Positions 1-11,516 of a DNA stretch of 64,000 bases are shown piece by piece. This DNA is from Humulus lupulus (lineage: Eukaryota; Streptophyta; Magnoliopsida; Rosales; Cannabaceae). Location: assembly GCF_963169125.1 (NCBI RefSeq), contig NC_084802.1, positions 112,720,903 to 112,784,902 of the forward strand, given 5' to 3'. The position numbers were made by a program, and so were the translations under genes. The notes under the pieces were generated by a model, which saw only the letters and a list, made by a program, of their open reading frames with translations, had not been told where the DNA came from and did not search any database. Position 1 is the first letter of the stretch; each line of letters begins with the position of its first letter.

Positions 1-1494
1 AACATGCAAAACTTTGATAATAGAGAAATAAAAAGATGCGGATTTACTAGTTGAAGAACTATCAAGAATCATCGCTATTTTTTTGTATCTCCAAAGAACA
101 TCCAATCCAAAGAAGTTTTTTAAAATACTCAGACCAAGATCTTCCAAGATGTATATCTACACCTCAAGACATGTGTGGGCATGTAGAGTAATGGTAGGAA
201 AATATTTCTTATTCACAAGATATTCTCAACACCTGAGATCTTTGAATAGTAGGTCTGAGATAGTTTTCAGGGATAGAGAAAAATAATACGATATATTTTT
301 CTCTTTGTCAAAAGTCTTATGAAACTATTTCCATCTGATAGATTTATAAAAGAATTAATTAAATTTCAAAACTCAAAATTCAAATTATAAATCAATTATT
401 AAATAAATAAAAGAAATACCCAAGAACCATTCTTGGACCTTGTTACACGTCAACTACAGTGCATGCACTATTGTTGGGGTGTAACGCATCCCTGATTTTA
501 GGGATGTGTTCCAACCATTTTCTTTTAATTGTTGTTTAATAATCATTTATTCATAAATATCTAAACCTGATAACTATCTTATCGGATTAATTAAAGAATA
601 AATATCATTTCAAATTAAAATTCAATTCGAATTATCAGAAATATCTTTTCACATTATTAAAATAAATAAAACTAATTATTTCAAAATTAATTCTTTTAGT
701 TATTTAAATGTTATTTTCAAAAATACCATTTTATTTATAAAAAAATTGAAAAAATATATTAATTAATTAATTTGTCTCAATTACACATTTGACCTTGAAG
801 AACAAATTTCTTCCAAATATGTCATTTTTCTAATTTTTTCCAATTTCAACTCTTACCTTGAATAGAGCCATCTCCTAGACCTATGGACATATAATTTCTA
901 GCTCCAATAAATTTAGATTATTAATTAAAACTATTAATATAATAATCTTAATTTATTAATCTCAATATTATTCCACTAAAAATATGAGATTGCACTCTTG
1001 TAATTATAGACATTTATTTATTAAGTAGTTTTAAATATAAAAAGTGTCCATCGATTTAATCACTACATACAATTCAATCATCTATTAATGTTTCATAATT
1101 AAATTAGGAATTAATTACTATTTAACCTCTTTAATTATATCTTGTTTCCTTAAGTACCATTAACTTTGATAGTGCAGGTTAATTCATAAACTGATTTATG
1201 AATTTCAGCTAAATAACATTTTAGTTCCAAAAGCAAACCGTTACGATAACCATTATTCAATTCCTCTCGGAAAGGTATAGATTCCATGTCTGTATATTAT
1301 GTCCCCAACCATTTACATCAATGAGTTCCTAAAACAAAAGATTTCAGCCTGATCATTCTAACAAACCATAACGAGTGAATCAAAGAACTCATATGACATA
1401 AACAAGAGTTCATAATAACTTCAAGATTAAGATAAATTTGTATTTTCTTATCTTATTGATATGTTTAAATAATACTTATAAAGTAAACGATATT
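1..1494 (-). mobile_element. Ty1/copia LTR (minus), distal part
   Basis: Reverse-complement copia LTR running off the left edge of the window. Read on the minus strand it aligns by eye with the plus-strand copia LTR at 25043-26836: both share the block around the words CCCACACA and CTTGAGGTGTAGA, the statements about tandem AT-rich blocks, and the stretch with two hairpins (442-506). The element end lies outside the window. The LTR is split at 1494/1495 by a solo LTR and resumes at 2217. Short open frames here (for example 83-286) are antisense to the LTR and are not genes. Confidence 0.8.
442..506. repeat. Twin hairpins inside copia LTR
   Basis: First hairpin: arms GTTACAC (442-448) and GTGTAAC (479-485) with an inner pair CAAC/GTTG, and a perfect 12-bp palindrome AGTGCATGCACT at 458-469 in the loop. 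Second hairpin: CATCCCT (487-493) pairs with AGGGATG (500-506). Two other copia LTRs in the window carry different hairpins at the same place. Confidence 0.7.
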
Positions 1495-2216
1495 TGTTGA
1501 TGCAGTTTTTTGCCAACAATGGATTAAGAAATTTGAAAAATAGAGAGATTAGGCTTTTGTTAAACAGTAATTTGATAAATAAAAAAGTATTAAGATCACC
1601 AAAACTTTTTATGTGGTTCGATTGTTACAATCCACCTAGTCCATGAATCACTCTTATTAATTTGTTTGTTTCTTGCCGTGAAATTGTCTGTCACAATTTC
1701 ACTAGACTTTCAATATATAAAATGTTCTCTCCTTTTCTGTCAATTCTCCTTTGTATTTATACGAAATTATGCCTAGACAGTTTTGGGTTACCGCGCATAA
1801 ATATGGCAACATACATTTTTGGGTAACATCTCATTTACATAAATACATTACTTCATATTGATTCTATGCCCCCAATATTGGGTAATAAATACATAATTAT
1901 ATCTTAGCATTAATGAGTGTATAGGGAATCTCCGAGTCTTTTGGGATCCTTCACTTTGCGTCATGATCAGGCTTCCACGAGTTGCACACTTCCTTAGAGC
2001 AGGATGTCGAAGAACTAACCTGAACTGACACGGGTCACGTTCAGAGTTTCACAAAGGTGATTTGGAGACAATCTAGTTGTCGTAAGCTGTCAATTTTGAC
2101 ATGAGCTGCTCAGTCTAGAGTTAGCTAGATTTTCTATCTATGTGCTTTCTTCATACGCTTGTCTATCAGTTGTACCCCTGGCTGAGTAATTTAGTTCGTA
2201 TTTATTTTTGGGAACA
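1495..2216 (-). mobile_element. Tat-type (Ty3/gypsy) solo LTR, minus
   Basis: A 722-bp block with LTR ends TGTTGATGCAG at the left and TTTGGGAACA at the right. Its left part (minus strand) matches the 3' end of the Tat LTRs at 12030 and 24255: primer-side words such as AAAAACTGC, the block GACTAGG...GAACCACATAAA and AGAGAGAT. It interrupts a copia LTR whose two halves (to 1494 and from 2217) read on in order. No internal coding region accompanies it. The flanking 5-mers (ATATT and ACATG) match at only 3 of 5 positions, so the target duplication is decayed or the ends are off by a few bases. Confidence 0.7.
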
Positions 2217-2454
2217 ACATGATTATTAAGAATTAATAACATATTGGGTCCGCTCATGTATAACCACTTTATACAAAGTACCTCCACTAAGATGTCCTAC
2301 TACATCAGTAATCCAGATCTAGATTACATGTATTCATAATACTAGTGAACCGTACTTACAATATTTAATCTGAAGATTCCATATAACTTTGTTTTATTGA
2401 GAACTGTTTATATTCATTCCCTACAATCTTAATCTGCTCATGCCAATACAAAAT
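2217..2454 (-). mobile_element. Ty1/copia LTR (minus), proximal part
   Basis: Continuation of the LTR seen at 1-1494. Its reverse complement aligns with 11720-11990 (shared words AAAGTTAT, GGAATCTT, GATTACTGATGTAGTAGGACA-like block). Homology fades near 2460, where a different LTR-like block begins; the true TG terminus of this copia LTR is missing. The minus open frame 2365-2685 crosses this junction and is treated as chance. Confidence 0.65.
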
Positions 2455-3420
2455 TGTAGTCACAACGCTCACACAAATCAAGGCAAGGATCGTACTCAAA
2501 AAGTTGAAAGGACGCCTCAGGTACGAAAAAGATCCTTCATTAAATGGCATCGATTGATGGGCCCGACAATAGAGAGTTGACACGTGGCAACCTCCTTTTT
2601 TGGAAATGTGAAGTTTTAAGGACACCCAACAGTCTTGATCCAAGTACAAACCCCCAAGGATACTCTTCTCAATAAAAGTCTCCACTGCCTAAGGACGAGT
2701 GAAGACTTGGGAGGAAAATGTTGTCATTGTTTTCACCGAGTGACATGTGGCACACTCTAAGGAGAATTAAGATTCCACGCAAGCCGATTAAGTCTCTTGA
2801 AGCCTACTCTGGGCTCCATGGGAGACAAGCTCATCCTTCAACCTCAGTTCACCACCACTGGAGGAGTACATCCTCCTAGAAGCGTCATTTCCCGAAGACC
2901 ATGTTCCAAGATGGTGCTCAAAATCTTGCTACAAGACTGTCTCCTCCTTTTCCTTCCTCCAAGTCTGCGGAGATCTTCCTCCAGAAAAATAGAACGATAG
3001 CCAAGTATCAAGCATAGTGACCCTGGACCACAGATCGTGGCATCGACTCTGTACAAGCGGCAAAATGATGCTGGAGCCCACCAACTCATTTACTACGAGA
3101 ATGTTCATTTATCTTGTAATAAATCCCCATTAAAGAAGAATAATTGTAATTAGCTCCAATTAATGAGCTCCATTTCCCCAGCTCTCTATAAATAAGGCTA
3201 GGGCACACATTGTAAAGGATCCCAATTCCTACTTTTAGACTGAGCATATACGCTGCCTAAAACCCATGAGAACTTGAGTTGTGCAAGTTCTTAGCATCCT
3301 TATAAAAGTTACTTGTTGACTAGGGTTAATTAATAACCTGAACCACGTAAAAATATGTGTTCAATCTTAATTTTTTTAGGCTTTAGTTTCATTATTTTTT
3401 AGAAACAAATCTAGTCAACA
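2455..3420 (+). mobile_element. Gypsy-like LTR (plus), boundaries approximate
   Basis: GC-richer block ending in CTAGTCAACA at 3420. A TATA box (TATAAATA, 3187-3194) sits in a CTCTCTATAAATAAGG context, about 30 bp before a GGGCAC sequence that could be the start of transcription. The stretch near 3330-3350 (GACTAGGGTT...GAACCACGTAAAAA) resembles the same part of the Tat LTRs. The left end at 2455 (TGTAGT) is a guess; no 5-bp duplication was found around it. It could equally be a solo LTR or the 5' LTR of a lost element. Confidence 0.45.
3187..3194 (+). promoter_or_regulatory. TATA box of LTR
   Basis: TATAAATA in the LTR-like block 2455-3420, placed about 230 bp before its right end, as expected at the U3/R boundary of a plant LTR. 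Confidence 0.5.
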
Positions 3421-3435
3421 TTATTTCTTTCAGTA

Positions 3436-4136
3436 ATGTCAAACATGGGAAATCCAATTACTGCTTTACTTTCACTTGAATATCTTAATTGTGATAATTT
3501 TATAAGATGGAAATCAAATCTTAATCTAATGTTGATTTGCAAGAACCACAAAATTGTCCTGAAGAGCCCGTTGCCAATGCCCTTAAGAATGTTTGAGACA
3601 AATATGATGCTTGGATTCAATCCAACAACAAGGTGAAGTGCTATATGCTTGTGAGCATGAATGATGTTCTCAGAACAAAGTACGAACCCATGGAGTCTGC
3701 CTATGAAATCATGGATTCCCTGTAGGCAATGTTTTGGTAGCAATCTGATCAAACTTGACATGAGGCTACCATAACCTACATGAATACTAAGATGAAGAAG
3801 GGTGTTTCTATGCTTGAACATGTCTTGAGCATGATCAACGTGATGCATGAAGAAGAAATTTATGGGGATATCGTTGATGAGGGTACCCAAGTAAGAATCA
3901 TACTTGAATCGCTCACTCCTGCTTTCTCTTCGTTCACTACCAACTTTCTAATGAACAAGTTGGAGTTCAACATGACCCAGTTGTTGAATGAATTGAAGAC
4001 ATTTGAGTCTCTTAACAAAAGTATAAGTAAAGAGGCATAAGCAAATTTCACTGAAGAGAAACCTTCATCCTCCGAGGATAAAACCAAGAAGAGGAAGAAG
4101 AACATTAACAAGGGTAAGGGCAAAAATTCCAAGAAC
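3436..4136 (+). pseudogene. Ty1/copia gag remnant
   Basis: Plant copia Gag (capsid) protein, the structural part of the virus-like particle. The start ATG at 3436 opens MSNMGNPITALLS, then a Gag block containing RWKSNLNLMLICKNHK. The frame breaks near 3560. In another frame 3780-4040 continues with MNTKMKKGVSMLEHVLSM, RIILESLTPAFSSFTTNF and MNKLEFNMTQLLNELKTFE, the conserved UBN2-type Gag core, followed by a basic tail (KKRKKN) to about 4136. The CCHC zinc knuckle that should follow is absent: an AT-rich segment starts there. There are several frameshifts and stops, so it is non-functional. No matching copia LTR or primer site directly precedes it. Confidence 0.85.
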
Positions 4137-4547
4137 TATTGGCTTTATAATTTTTTAAATTAAATAATTAAAATTTAATCAAATAAATTTTATAAATTCA
4201 TGGTTTTAATTTATAATATTTTAATATTTTATTATATTGAAATTCATATGCATTTTTTCTAAAAGAAAATTAGAATTTCTTTTTTTTAATTTTAAAAATA
4301 GAACGCACCATATCTTTATTATTTTTAAAAGTGTGTATCTAATGGATTCTTGGTTTAACGTTTTTTTTAACTATAGACAATGTTTCAGTTTAATTTTTTA
4401 AATATGTTTATGTCATTCTTTTATAATATATGACATTATTTATGCATTTAATATTTGTATGACCATTAAAAAAACATAATAATAATTTTTATATATATTT
4501 TCTAAATAAAACTAAGTAAACGTGCATTGCACGTAAGTTTTACCTAG
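4137..4547 (+). mobile_element. AT-rich insert with Helitron-like 3' end
   Basis: The copia gag reading stops abruptly and about 400 bp of AT-rich, non-coding DNA follows. It ends in a perfect 7-bp stem with a 1-nt loop (ACGTGCA T TGCACGT, 4520-4534), then 9 nt, then CTAG followed by T. A short GC-bearing hairpin just before CTRR with a T target base is the signature of Helitron 3' ends, and this CGTGCA...TGCACG form is common in plants. The 5' TC terminus could not be fixed, so the left boundary is only where gag homology ends. No RepHel gene is present, so it would be non-autonomous. Confidence 0.45.
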
Positions 4548-4597
4548 TATAGTATTGTGCATTGCTCGCTATAGCTTTAACTTAGGGTTGTCAATTT

Positions 4598-4736
4598 TGT
4601 TGACACAATTTTTCGTCAACATGGATTTAGAAATCTGAAATAGAGAGATTAAGCTTACTGTAAACCGAATGTAAAGAAATATAAAAACACCCACAATTTA
4701 TGTGGTTCAGTAGTTAAAATTCACCTAGTCCACGAG
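4598..4736 (-). mobile_element. Truncated Tat-type LTR, minus
   Basis: Starts TGTTGACACAATTTTT and runs through AGAGAGATTAAGCTT to CACCTAGTCCACGAGT. It is similar, on the same strand, to 1495-1640 and, reverse-complemented, to the last 140 bp of the Tat LTRs. It breaks off where a chromovirus LTR start begins. Confidence 0.65.
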
Positions 4737-4883
4737 TGCAACGTCCCAAATATCTAATAAGGCTTAGTGCCTTGATTAGTGTGTCGGGAGGGCATAATTG
4801 GATATATATATGTGTGTGTGTGTGTGGTGAAATTAATTGATTAAATGTGTGACTATGTGGCATACATGATTTATATGGTAATA
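4737..4883 (+). mobile_element. Chromovirus LTR 5' fragment with TA/TG repeat
   Basis: TGCAACGTCCCAAAT, then GGCTTAGTGCCTTGATTAG and TGTCGGGAGGGC match the start of the chromovirus LTR at 61657. It contains a (TA)n(TG)n microsatellite at about 4802-4827. It is cut after roughly 147 bp and followed by copia LTR sequence. Confidence 0.65.
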
Positions 4884-5014
4884 TAAATATTATTGGAGCT
4901 TGATATTACAGGTCCATTGCTCCCCAAGGTGGCTATATCAACACCATGTCAAGGTAAGAGTTGATACAAGGGTAAAAATGTAATTTGGAAATTTGAGAAG
5001 AATTCCATTCTTCG
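4884..5014 (+). mobile_element. Copia LTR fragment (left of chromovirus insertion)
   Basis: Matches 25557-25690 of the copia LTR (words TTGGAGCTTGATATTA, GGTGGCTATATCAACACCAT, GAGTTGATA, AATTTGAGAAGAATTCCATTCTTCG). The matching sequence continues at 11555, so the chromovirus at 5015-11554 sits inside this copia LTR. Confidence 0.7.
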
Positions 5015-5654
5015 TGTAACGGTCCTCAGAATATACAAGACCAAATCATACAGAAATTTATAACTTTTTTTTTACTCTTAACTCATTGTATCGAAAATCC
5101 ATAAAAAAAAACTTTTAAAAGATCGTGTGCGCACACTTTAAGTTTAGCAAACAGACTTCCAACTACTCTTTTACAGAGTTAAAGCAAAACAAATGTCATA
5201 AAAGAAATAACAAGCTCCCAACATTTTTTTTCAAAATGTTGTTCCATTAACACCTCCCTAAGTCAGGCCACATGCACATATCCACAAGCAGACTCCAACG
5301 CTCATTGCTCCACTTTGCTTTTACACTTACCTACAACATGAAACAACTAGGTAAGCAAAAACGCTTGGTAAGAATAGCCTTGCATACAAATATACTAAAC
5401 CCAGTAACGGGTTACCCTGAGGTAGGTATCACTACCGATCGTTAGGGTATTGGAAAAATTCCAACCCTATCATACAATTCTTAAACAATAGCCAAAATCA
5501 AAATCAATTTGATTGTACCTAACAAAAAATGTTACACATATTATGATAACCTGCACTCAGAAAATCCTAGAACATTCAAGATATATAACACATATAATAA
5601 ATAATCAATAGATTAATAGCAAGGGATCCGGTCCTAAACTCGGTTCCAACATTT

Positions 5655-5855
5655 ATGTCTTGGCTCCAACCCGGACTATATTACCACTGTCCTGGCTCCA
5701 ACCTGGACCATATTACCATCGTCCTGGCTCCAACTCGAACTATATACTTAGCATGTCCTGGCTTCGACCTGGAATATATACTTACGATGTCCTGGCTCCA
5801 ACCCAGACTATTTTACATTAGGGTTCTAGCTCCAACCCGAACCTACTTACCATCT
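5655..5855 (+). repeat. Minisatellite, about 33-bp unit
   Basis: Six or seven imperfect copies of a unit beginning CTGGCTCCAACCCGGAC followed by an AT-rich half (for example TATATTACCACTGTC). It lies inside a chromovirus LTR at a position comparable to the 30-bp arrays of the LTRs at 42124 and 46936. Confidence 0.75.
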
Positions 5856-6862
5856 AGCCACATAATGCATAAGCATTGCAATTGTAGGCATTAAGCATAC
5901 TGCTATTTGTTTTCCTTTTTCACGATTACTGTAATTAATACAATGTACTCGGATTAAGCTATGGCATACTATTATAGCTAATATTCTATGATAACTACAT
6001 GCAATAACATTCCCTTTACAATATCATGAGAAAATTGGCCTCACCGTAACATGCTCTCCTTGTCGTGCATCCTAATATTCTTTAACTAAAGAACATTCTT
6101 ATCGGATAACTCGTATTTTGGTTTTTGGAAAAAGGAGTTTTGCTCAACTCCTATTTTTAATAAAATACCAACTTGTCATCCTCTCAAAAAAGTTTACACT
6201 TTTCTATCATTTACCAAAATACAACCTTTTGATCCTTTACAAATAATATATGACAATGTTATCCCGTTCTCTTAAAGATTCTACAAAAACCCAATTCCCA
6301 TTCTTACCATTTTTTTATCCATAACCTAGGATCTCTTTTTACGTTATTTTTTTAAAAGAAGGGCAATTGGACCCTTAACTTAAAAATGGTAAAAATTAAC
6401 ATTTAATTTAACTCAAAATTATTTGGGATTGGTTAAGTCTCCAAATCCTTAGTTATTGTTACAAAGTATTATTTCTTTTAATTTCAAAAACTTTACTTCC
6501 ACTATTTAACTTAAAGGGTAAAGTCTCCTTTTTAAAGTTTTGTCCTAAATTGAGTTTTGGGAAAACACCCCTAAACTATCATTCACATGTTATGTGTCAT
6601 AAGGATGGGAACTAGGTTAAAGCCTCGCGTCAAAAATTATTTTAGGATAAGAGAACTAACCTCCCAAAAATTATTTTTTGTTAAGGTTCGAAATTACTAC
6701 CTTTCAATTTTTAGGGCAACCTTAGAAAAATTATTTCTCTTAAACCGTGACACATTTTTGCCTAAAATTTTACAGAAGTCTTTATACACATCTTAAATAA
6801 TTCCTCTAAAATTTTTATAATTTTTGGGATGGCTAAACTTATTCAAATTTGTAAATCAATCT

Positions 6863-7226
6863 GGGCAGTGCTTGCTGCCCAAAAGTTATTCCCGGATTTT
6901 AAGGTAACTTTAAAAATTCACTTCCGTTACACCATAGCCTAGTTCTTTCTAAACTTTTACAGGGATCTTTATACTTGTATAAATTAGCTTCCTTAAAAAT
7001 TTCATAATTTTTGGAATAATAAAACTCATCAAAATTTTTAAAGCAATCTGGGCAGTGCTTGCTGCCCAAAAGTTTTAGTTCTAGATTCTAGGGCAAACTT
7101 TGAAAAATAATATCTTTTACATTGATCCTTATACATGTCTAAACTAAAAACCTACCAAATTTCATATCTTTTTTAATAGGAAAACATGTTAAAAAGTCAA
7201 AACAATATGGGCAATGCATGCTGCCC
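6863..7226. repeat. Three spaced copies of a GGGCAG/CTGCCC hairpin
   Basis: GGGCAGTGCTTGCTGCCC occurs at 6863-6880 and 7050-7067, and a variant GGGCAATGCATGCTGCCC at 7209-7226. Each is a stem of six with a six-base loop, embedded in longer similar flanks (CAATCTGGGCAG..., CCCAAAAGTT). This points to an old tandem repeat of about 160-190 bp in the LTR. Confidence 0.7.
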
Positions 7227-7787
7227 ATAAATTTTCCAAATTTACATCAAAATGTTCATAACTTGGGTTTAAAATACCTTTTTACGATTTTCTAAAGCCT
7301 ATCATCAAGTACTAATAAGGAACTATGAAACTACACAAATATGTTTCATAGATAGAGGTAAGGAAGCTAGACCATGAAATTTTTGCAGCATGCATTTTTA
7401 CACAACCTAACATCGATAAGCATTTCTAGCCTAACCCTAGCCACATGCATGCATGCAAATCATCATACCACACATAAATCTCAACCGTAAGAATAAAATA
7501 AGCTCAAAAACTATTGAAACACCCTATACAACTAGATCTACAAGAATCTCCACAAAATATAAAGAACTCAACCATAGATTCAAGCTTTCGAAGCCCTAGG
7601 TTAGAGATGTGTCCCTTAGCTCTTCCGGACCTTCCCTTAGTGCTTTAAACTCTCAAAACTGAGCCCTAAGTTCCACATGCAGATTTTAAAGAAAAGGATT
7701 AGGGTAGAAAACTTAGATGAGAAAGAAAACATGCAAACTACCAAGATTCCATACCTTGCTTCCACTAGATCACCAAAGTGATATCTC

Positions 7788-9610
7788 TGCTGGAAAAAAC
7801 TCTTTACAGGATCTTTATTTATTTTCATGCAATTTACATATTATCAAACAAACATGCAAATTCCTAGAACATGCTCCTATGAAATTGATACAAATACAGA
7901 GTACAGTAAAAACTTACATTACACAGCGGAATTGGAACAACTCCATCCTTCAATCTCTCTAACCCTTGATTCCTTTCTGTAGCAAAGTATTATCAAGAGA
8001 TTGAACAAGATCAGCAACACAGTCTTCCTCACCAAGCCTTTGATCAACCTAGAACTAGTGTGGGCTGGTTCTCAACACATGAGATAGAGATCTAGAAAAG
8101 AAGAAGAGATTGTGGCTAAGAAAGGATTAGAGTGTCTAGGTTTTCACTTACCCAAATGAACTGAGACTGACTTCCTTCTTTATGAAAATCCTAGATATCA
8201 TATTCCTTATATAGGCAACTTAATGGAATTTATTTAAATTTAAATTAATTAAAAATAATAAACAAAAATAAAAGCCTTGGGCTGCCATAAATGGACTTGG
8301 GCCCAATCTCTTTGTTTTGAATTTAAATCCCAACTGGGCCTAAATTCAAAACCTTTTATTTATTTATTTTTAATTAATTAATTAAATCATTATTCAAATT
8401 AACTAATTATAATTTGAAATTTAATTTAATATTATTTATTTATATTGATACCAATTTATCTATACTAATAAATTTACCCAAAGATTCTCTTTTATTCTCT
8501 AAGTCTCATATCTCTATAAATTTTCCAAAATTGACCTAGTCAACTTTAAAAACCCTAATTGATAATTAAATCAATTAATTGAGACATTCTAGATGATTTA
8601 CTCTAAGGTGATGCGGGGACCATGGATCCATGAAATCAAGCTCCAACAAGTTACCGTAAATTTATTTACGAATAATTTGACTACCTTATTAATTCATCGT
8701 GACTCCACTATAGATTCGGAATTGAACTCTTGAATTCATAAAACGTATTTTCAAAACCATAAATACGTTATCCATTGTTATAACCTTTACAATCAGTCAA
8801 TCCTCTATCGATGACTTACTAACGAGCTGGGTGCAAATTACCGTTTTACTCCTCATCAGTATTTTATCCTTAACTCCCACTAAGTTCCTTATAAATGATA
8901 TTTCCGTGAAATTAATCACAGAAATGAGATCTCAATCATTTAACCTTTTGAACAAAGAAATTAAGGAAATCATGTTTTCACTTCTCATACAGAAGGTATA
9001 GATTTTGTATCTATGAATAATACTCCCACTCAATTACACTAATAAATCTCCAAGATGTAAGTATGGGCTAGACCGTAGGGTAACCTGCTAACGAACAAGT
9101 CAAAAGATTTAAATAATATAATTAGCAGAATATTATCACTCAGAATTAAGATCGACTTAACATATGGTCAACGTTGTGACATTGATTAGATTTGATAACA
9201 ATGATACTTATTTATCAATCAATAATCAATATCGGTCCTAGTCTGATGTAACTAAATACATCCGATCTTATCTACTTGGTCGATGCCTTGGACAAGACAT
9301 CACACCCTGAATGTGTAAGTAGATTATATTGTAGATTGCCTAATCAGTGAAAATCCAATGCACTGATCTAATCATAGGACTCGTTCTTTTGAACATATAA
9401 TTACAACTATAATCCACTGTGACCTAGTCACTATAATTGTAACTATCCATATGTTTGGGATTTTATAAATATTTGTATTATTTCAACAATCATGTAATAA
9501 AACAAGCAAGCAACATCGTTGTCAAACTAAATGATTTCTACTACTTTTATTGATAATATAAAATCGTGCTACATGTCCGACATGGTTTTATAAGGGCATA
9601 AAACCCAACA
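7788..9610 (-). mobile_element. Copia solo LTR, minus, intact target duplication
   Basis: A 1,823-bp block starting TGCTGGAAAAAAC and ending GCATAAAACCCAACA; its reverse strand opens TGTTGGGTTTTATGCC, a common plant copia LTR start. It is flanked on both sides by an identical 5-bp duplication, ATCTC (7783-7787 and 9611-9615). There is no internal coding sequence, so it is a solo LTR left by LTR-LTR recombination. It differs clearly from the other copia LTRs here, so it is a separate family. It interrupts the chromovirus LTR 5015-10678. Confidence 0.88.
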
Positions 9611-10678
9611 ATCTCCTTGATGTACTACCCGTACAAGCCTCTCTTGAACCATAGAACACAAGATCAAAGCTATGCATGGCTAATATGTCACATGCATGCA
9701 ACATAAACCCTTAGGGTTTCAGGTTTGAAGAGGAAGAGATGAGAAAAAATAGAGTAGGGTTCGAAACTTACTCTTCCTTAGTGTGCTCTTGAGCTTCTTC
9801 TCTTCATCAATGGGCAAAGAGTGCTCTTTCTCTTGGAGAGAAAATGGCAGCAATGTAGAGTAGTGAGAGACTAGGGCTTCGGTGGTTTTGGGGAGAGAGA
9901 ATGGAGAGACCTATTTTCTTGAGGAAAAAGATTTTTTTTTAAAAAATAAAATAATGATTGGATGTGTGAGAGGGAAGTGATTGAGGGTTTAGCCAATGGG
10001 TGGGTAAAGCTCTTACTCTTCCTAGGGTAGGTGTCCTAGGCTCTTGAGAGCCCTGGGCATAGCCCTTGCCACCCACCCCTCTCTCTCTCACCTCCCTTGG
10101 TAAAGACCTTTATGCCCTTGGTCATCTTTACTTCTTTCCTTAGACACTCAAGATCCCTTTGGTAATTTTACTTATCTAAAATTCCCTAACTATAACCCTA
10201 TAGTTTTTAAATATCTCCAAGCTTAATTAATTAAATTAAATGTGACCAAAATTATTTTTTTGTCACGTCACATAATTTTGGTAATTTTTATCAAATTGAC
10301 CAAAATTCCCTTAGAGGCCCGAGCAAGAAATTCTCAGTCCTAAGTCCGGTTGATTGGAATTCAAACCTCAATCAATTTTTCATAACCTTATGGGCTCGAC
10401 TATAAAGTCCCAATTGCCAGAAAAAATTAATATTTTTATGCCATGGTATTTCCTATTTTATTTAATAAGAGATTTTTCTCCCGTTAAGGTTTATTCCTTG
10501 GTCCGAGACCCATCTTTCTTTGCATAAAGCTAGATCCTTTACCGGATCAGTACATCGGCTATAAAATTCACTAATCATCGCAAATTCAAATAATATCATT
10601 TATCAAAATCATATTTCACATAATTCTTCACTGGCTCCAACCGGCTACAAACGGGTGTTCAAAAGACGGGATGTTACA

Positions 10679-11516
10679 ATACCTACAATTTATAAAAGTT
10701 TCGTTCCCGAAACTAAAAGCAGATGGGAATGCGGCTCTCACTTCTAGGCTTCCATCTCCCAGGTGCCTCTTCAATGCCATGGTTGCACCACTGCACCTTT
10801 ACCAATGATATTGTTTTGTTTCTTAACACCTTCTCTTTCTGATCCAAAATCGCGACCGAATTTTCCTCATAGTTTAGCTGAGGATCTATGCTAAGTTCAT
10901 CGTAATGGTCGGAAGGGCTAGTCGATAAGCTGCCTTTCCAATGTGTTCCAAAACCTCAAATGGCCCTATGTACTGAGGGCTCAACTTGCCCTTTTTCCCG
11001 AACCTCATAGCTGTCCTCAGTGGAGCTATCTTTAATAATACCTTGCCCCCAATTTCAAATTCTAAAGGTCTCCATCGACGATCGGCATACTTGCATTAGT
11101 GATCTATAGAGGTTTGTTACCTCTGACAAATCGACCCAATGTCCTAAGTACCTTGGTCCACCTCCTTCGATCCCAAGAATTTCCTCTCACAAGTCACATG
11201 CCAATTGATTGGAGATCGACACTTTCTTCCATATAGTGCCTCAGACGGAACCATTTTTATCAAGACATGATAGCTATTAATGTAGGAAAACTCAATTAGT
11301 GGAAGTTTTACACTCCACGAACCATGAAAATCCAGCACAGAAGCTCTCAACATATCTTCCAAGGTCTGAATTATTCGTTCGCTCTGGCCATCTACCGGTG
11401 GGTGGAAAGCAATACAAAACTTGAGTTTAGTTCCCAATCCCATTTGCATTCTCTTCCAGAACGCGGAGGTAAATCACCCGTCTCGATCGGACACTTTAGA
11501 GATGGGAACCTCAGGT
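10679..11516 (-). pseudogene. Chromovirus integrase C-terminus and chromodomain remnant
   Basis: Read on the minus strand, it opens within the integrase core (SKVSDRDG, then FTSAFW and HPPVDGQSERIIQTLEDMLRA, which includes the third catalytic Glu context). It continues with WSVKLPLIEFSYINSY and [11 protein letters not shown] in the open frame 11449-11144. Further on, other frames give the GPR/chromodomain tail: LNYEENSVAILDQKEKVLRNK and ISLVKVQW, ending in ERNFYKL just before the LTR. Frame changes and stops break it. The missing part (gag, protease, RT, RNase H, early integrase) was removed by a deletion whose right edge lies at the stub of the other LTR. This order confirms a minus-strand element whose 3' LTR is at 5015-10678. 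Confidence 0.85.

Larger units (their letters stand above)
5015..10678 (-). mobile_element. Chromovirus 3' LTR (minus), long, with nested solo LTR
   Basis: Begins TGTAACGGTCC and ends CGGGATGTTACA at 10678, where the reverse strand would start TGTAACATCCCG. TGTAAC-type ends are typical of Tekay/Del-like plant chromoviruses. Removing the nested copia LTR (7788-9610 plus its 5-bp duplication) leaves about 3.8 kb, long but within the range for this group. The block GCTCCACTTTGCTTTTAC...ACATGAAACAACTAGGTAAGC is shared with the LTRs at 41356 and 46291, showing common ancestry. It abuts integrase/chromodomain sequence at 10679. It contains a minisatellite (5655-5855) and a three-fold hairpin repeat (6863-7226). 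No genes. Confidence 0.7.

Noticed and set aside
83..286. Possible small plus-strand gene
   Set aside because: The whole stretch is alignable copia LTR; the frame is not kept in the other LTR copies.
4561..4597. Second Helitron end near GTGCATTGCTCGC
   Set aside because: The stem is imperfect and no CTRR|T follows at the right distance.
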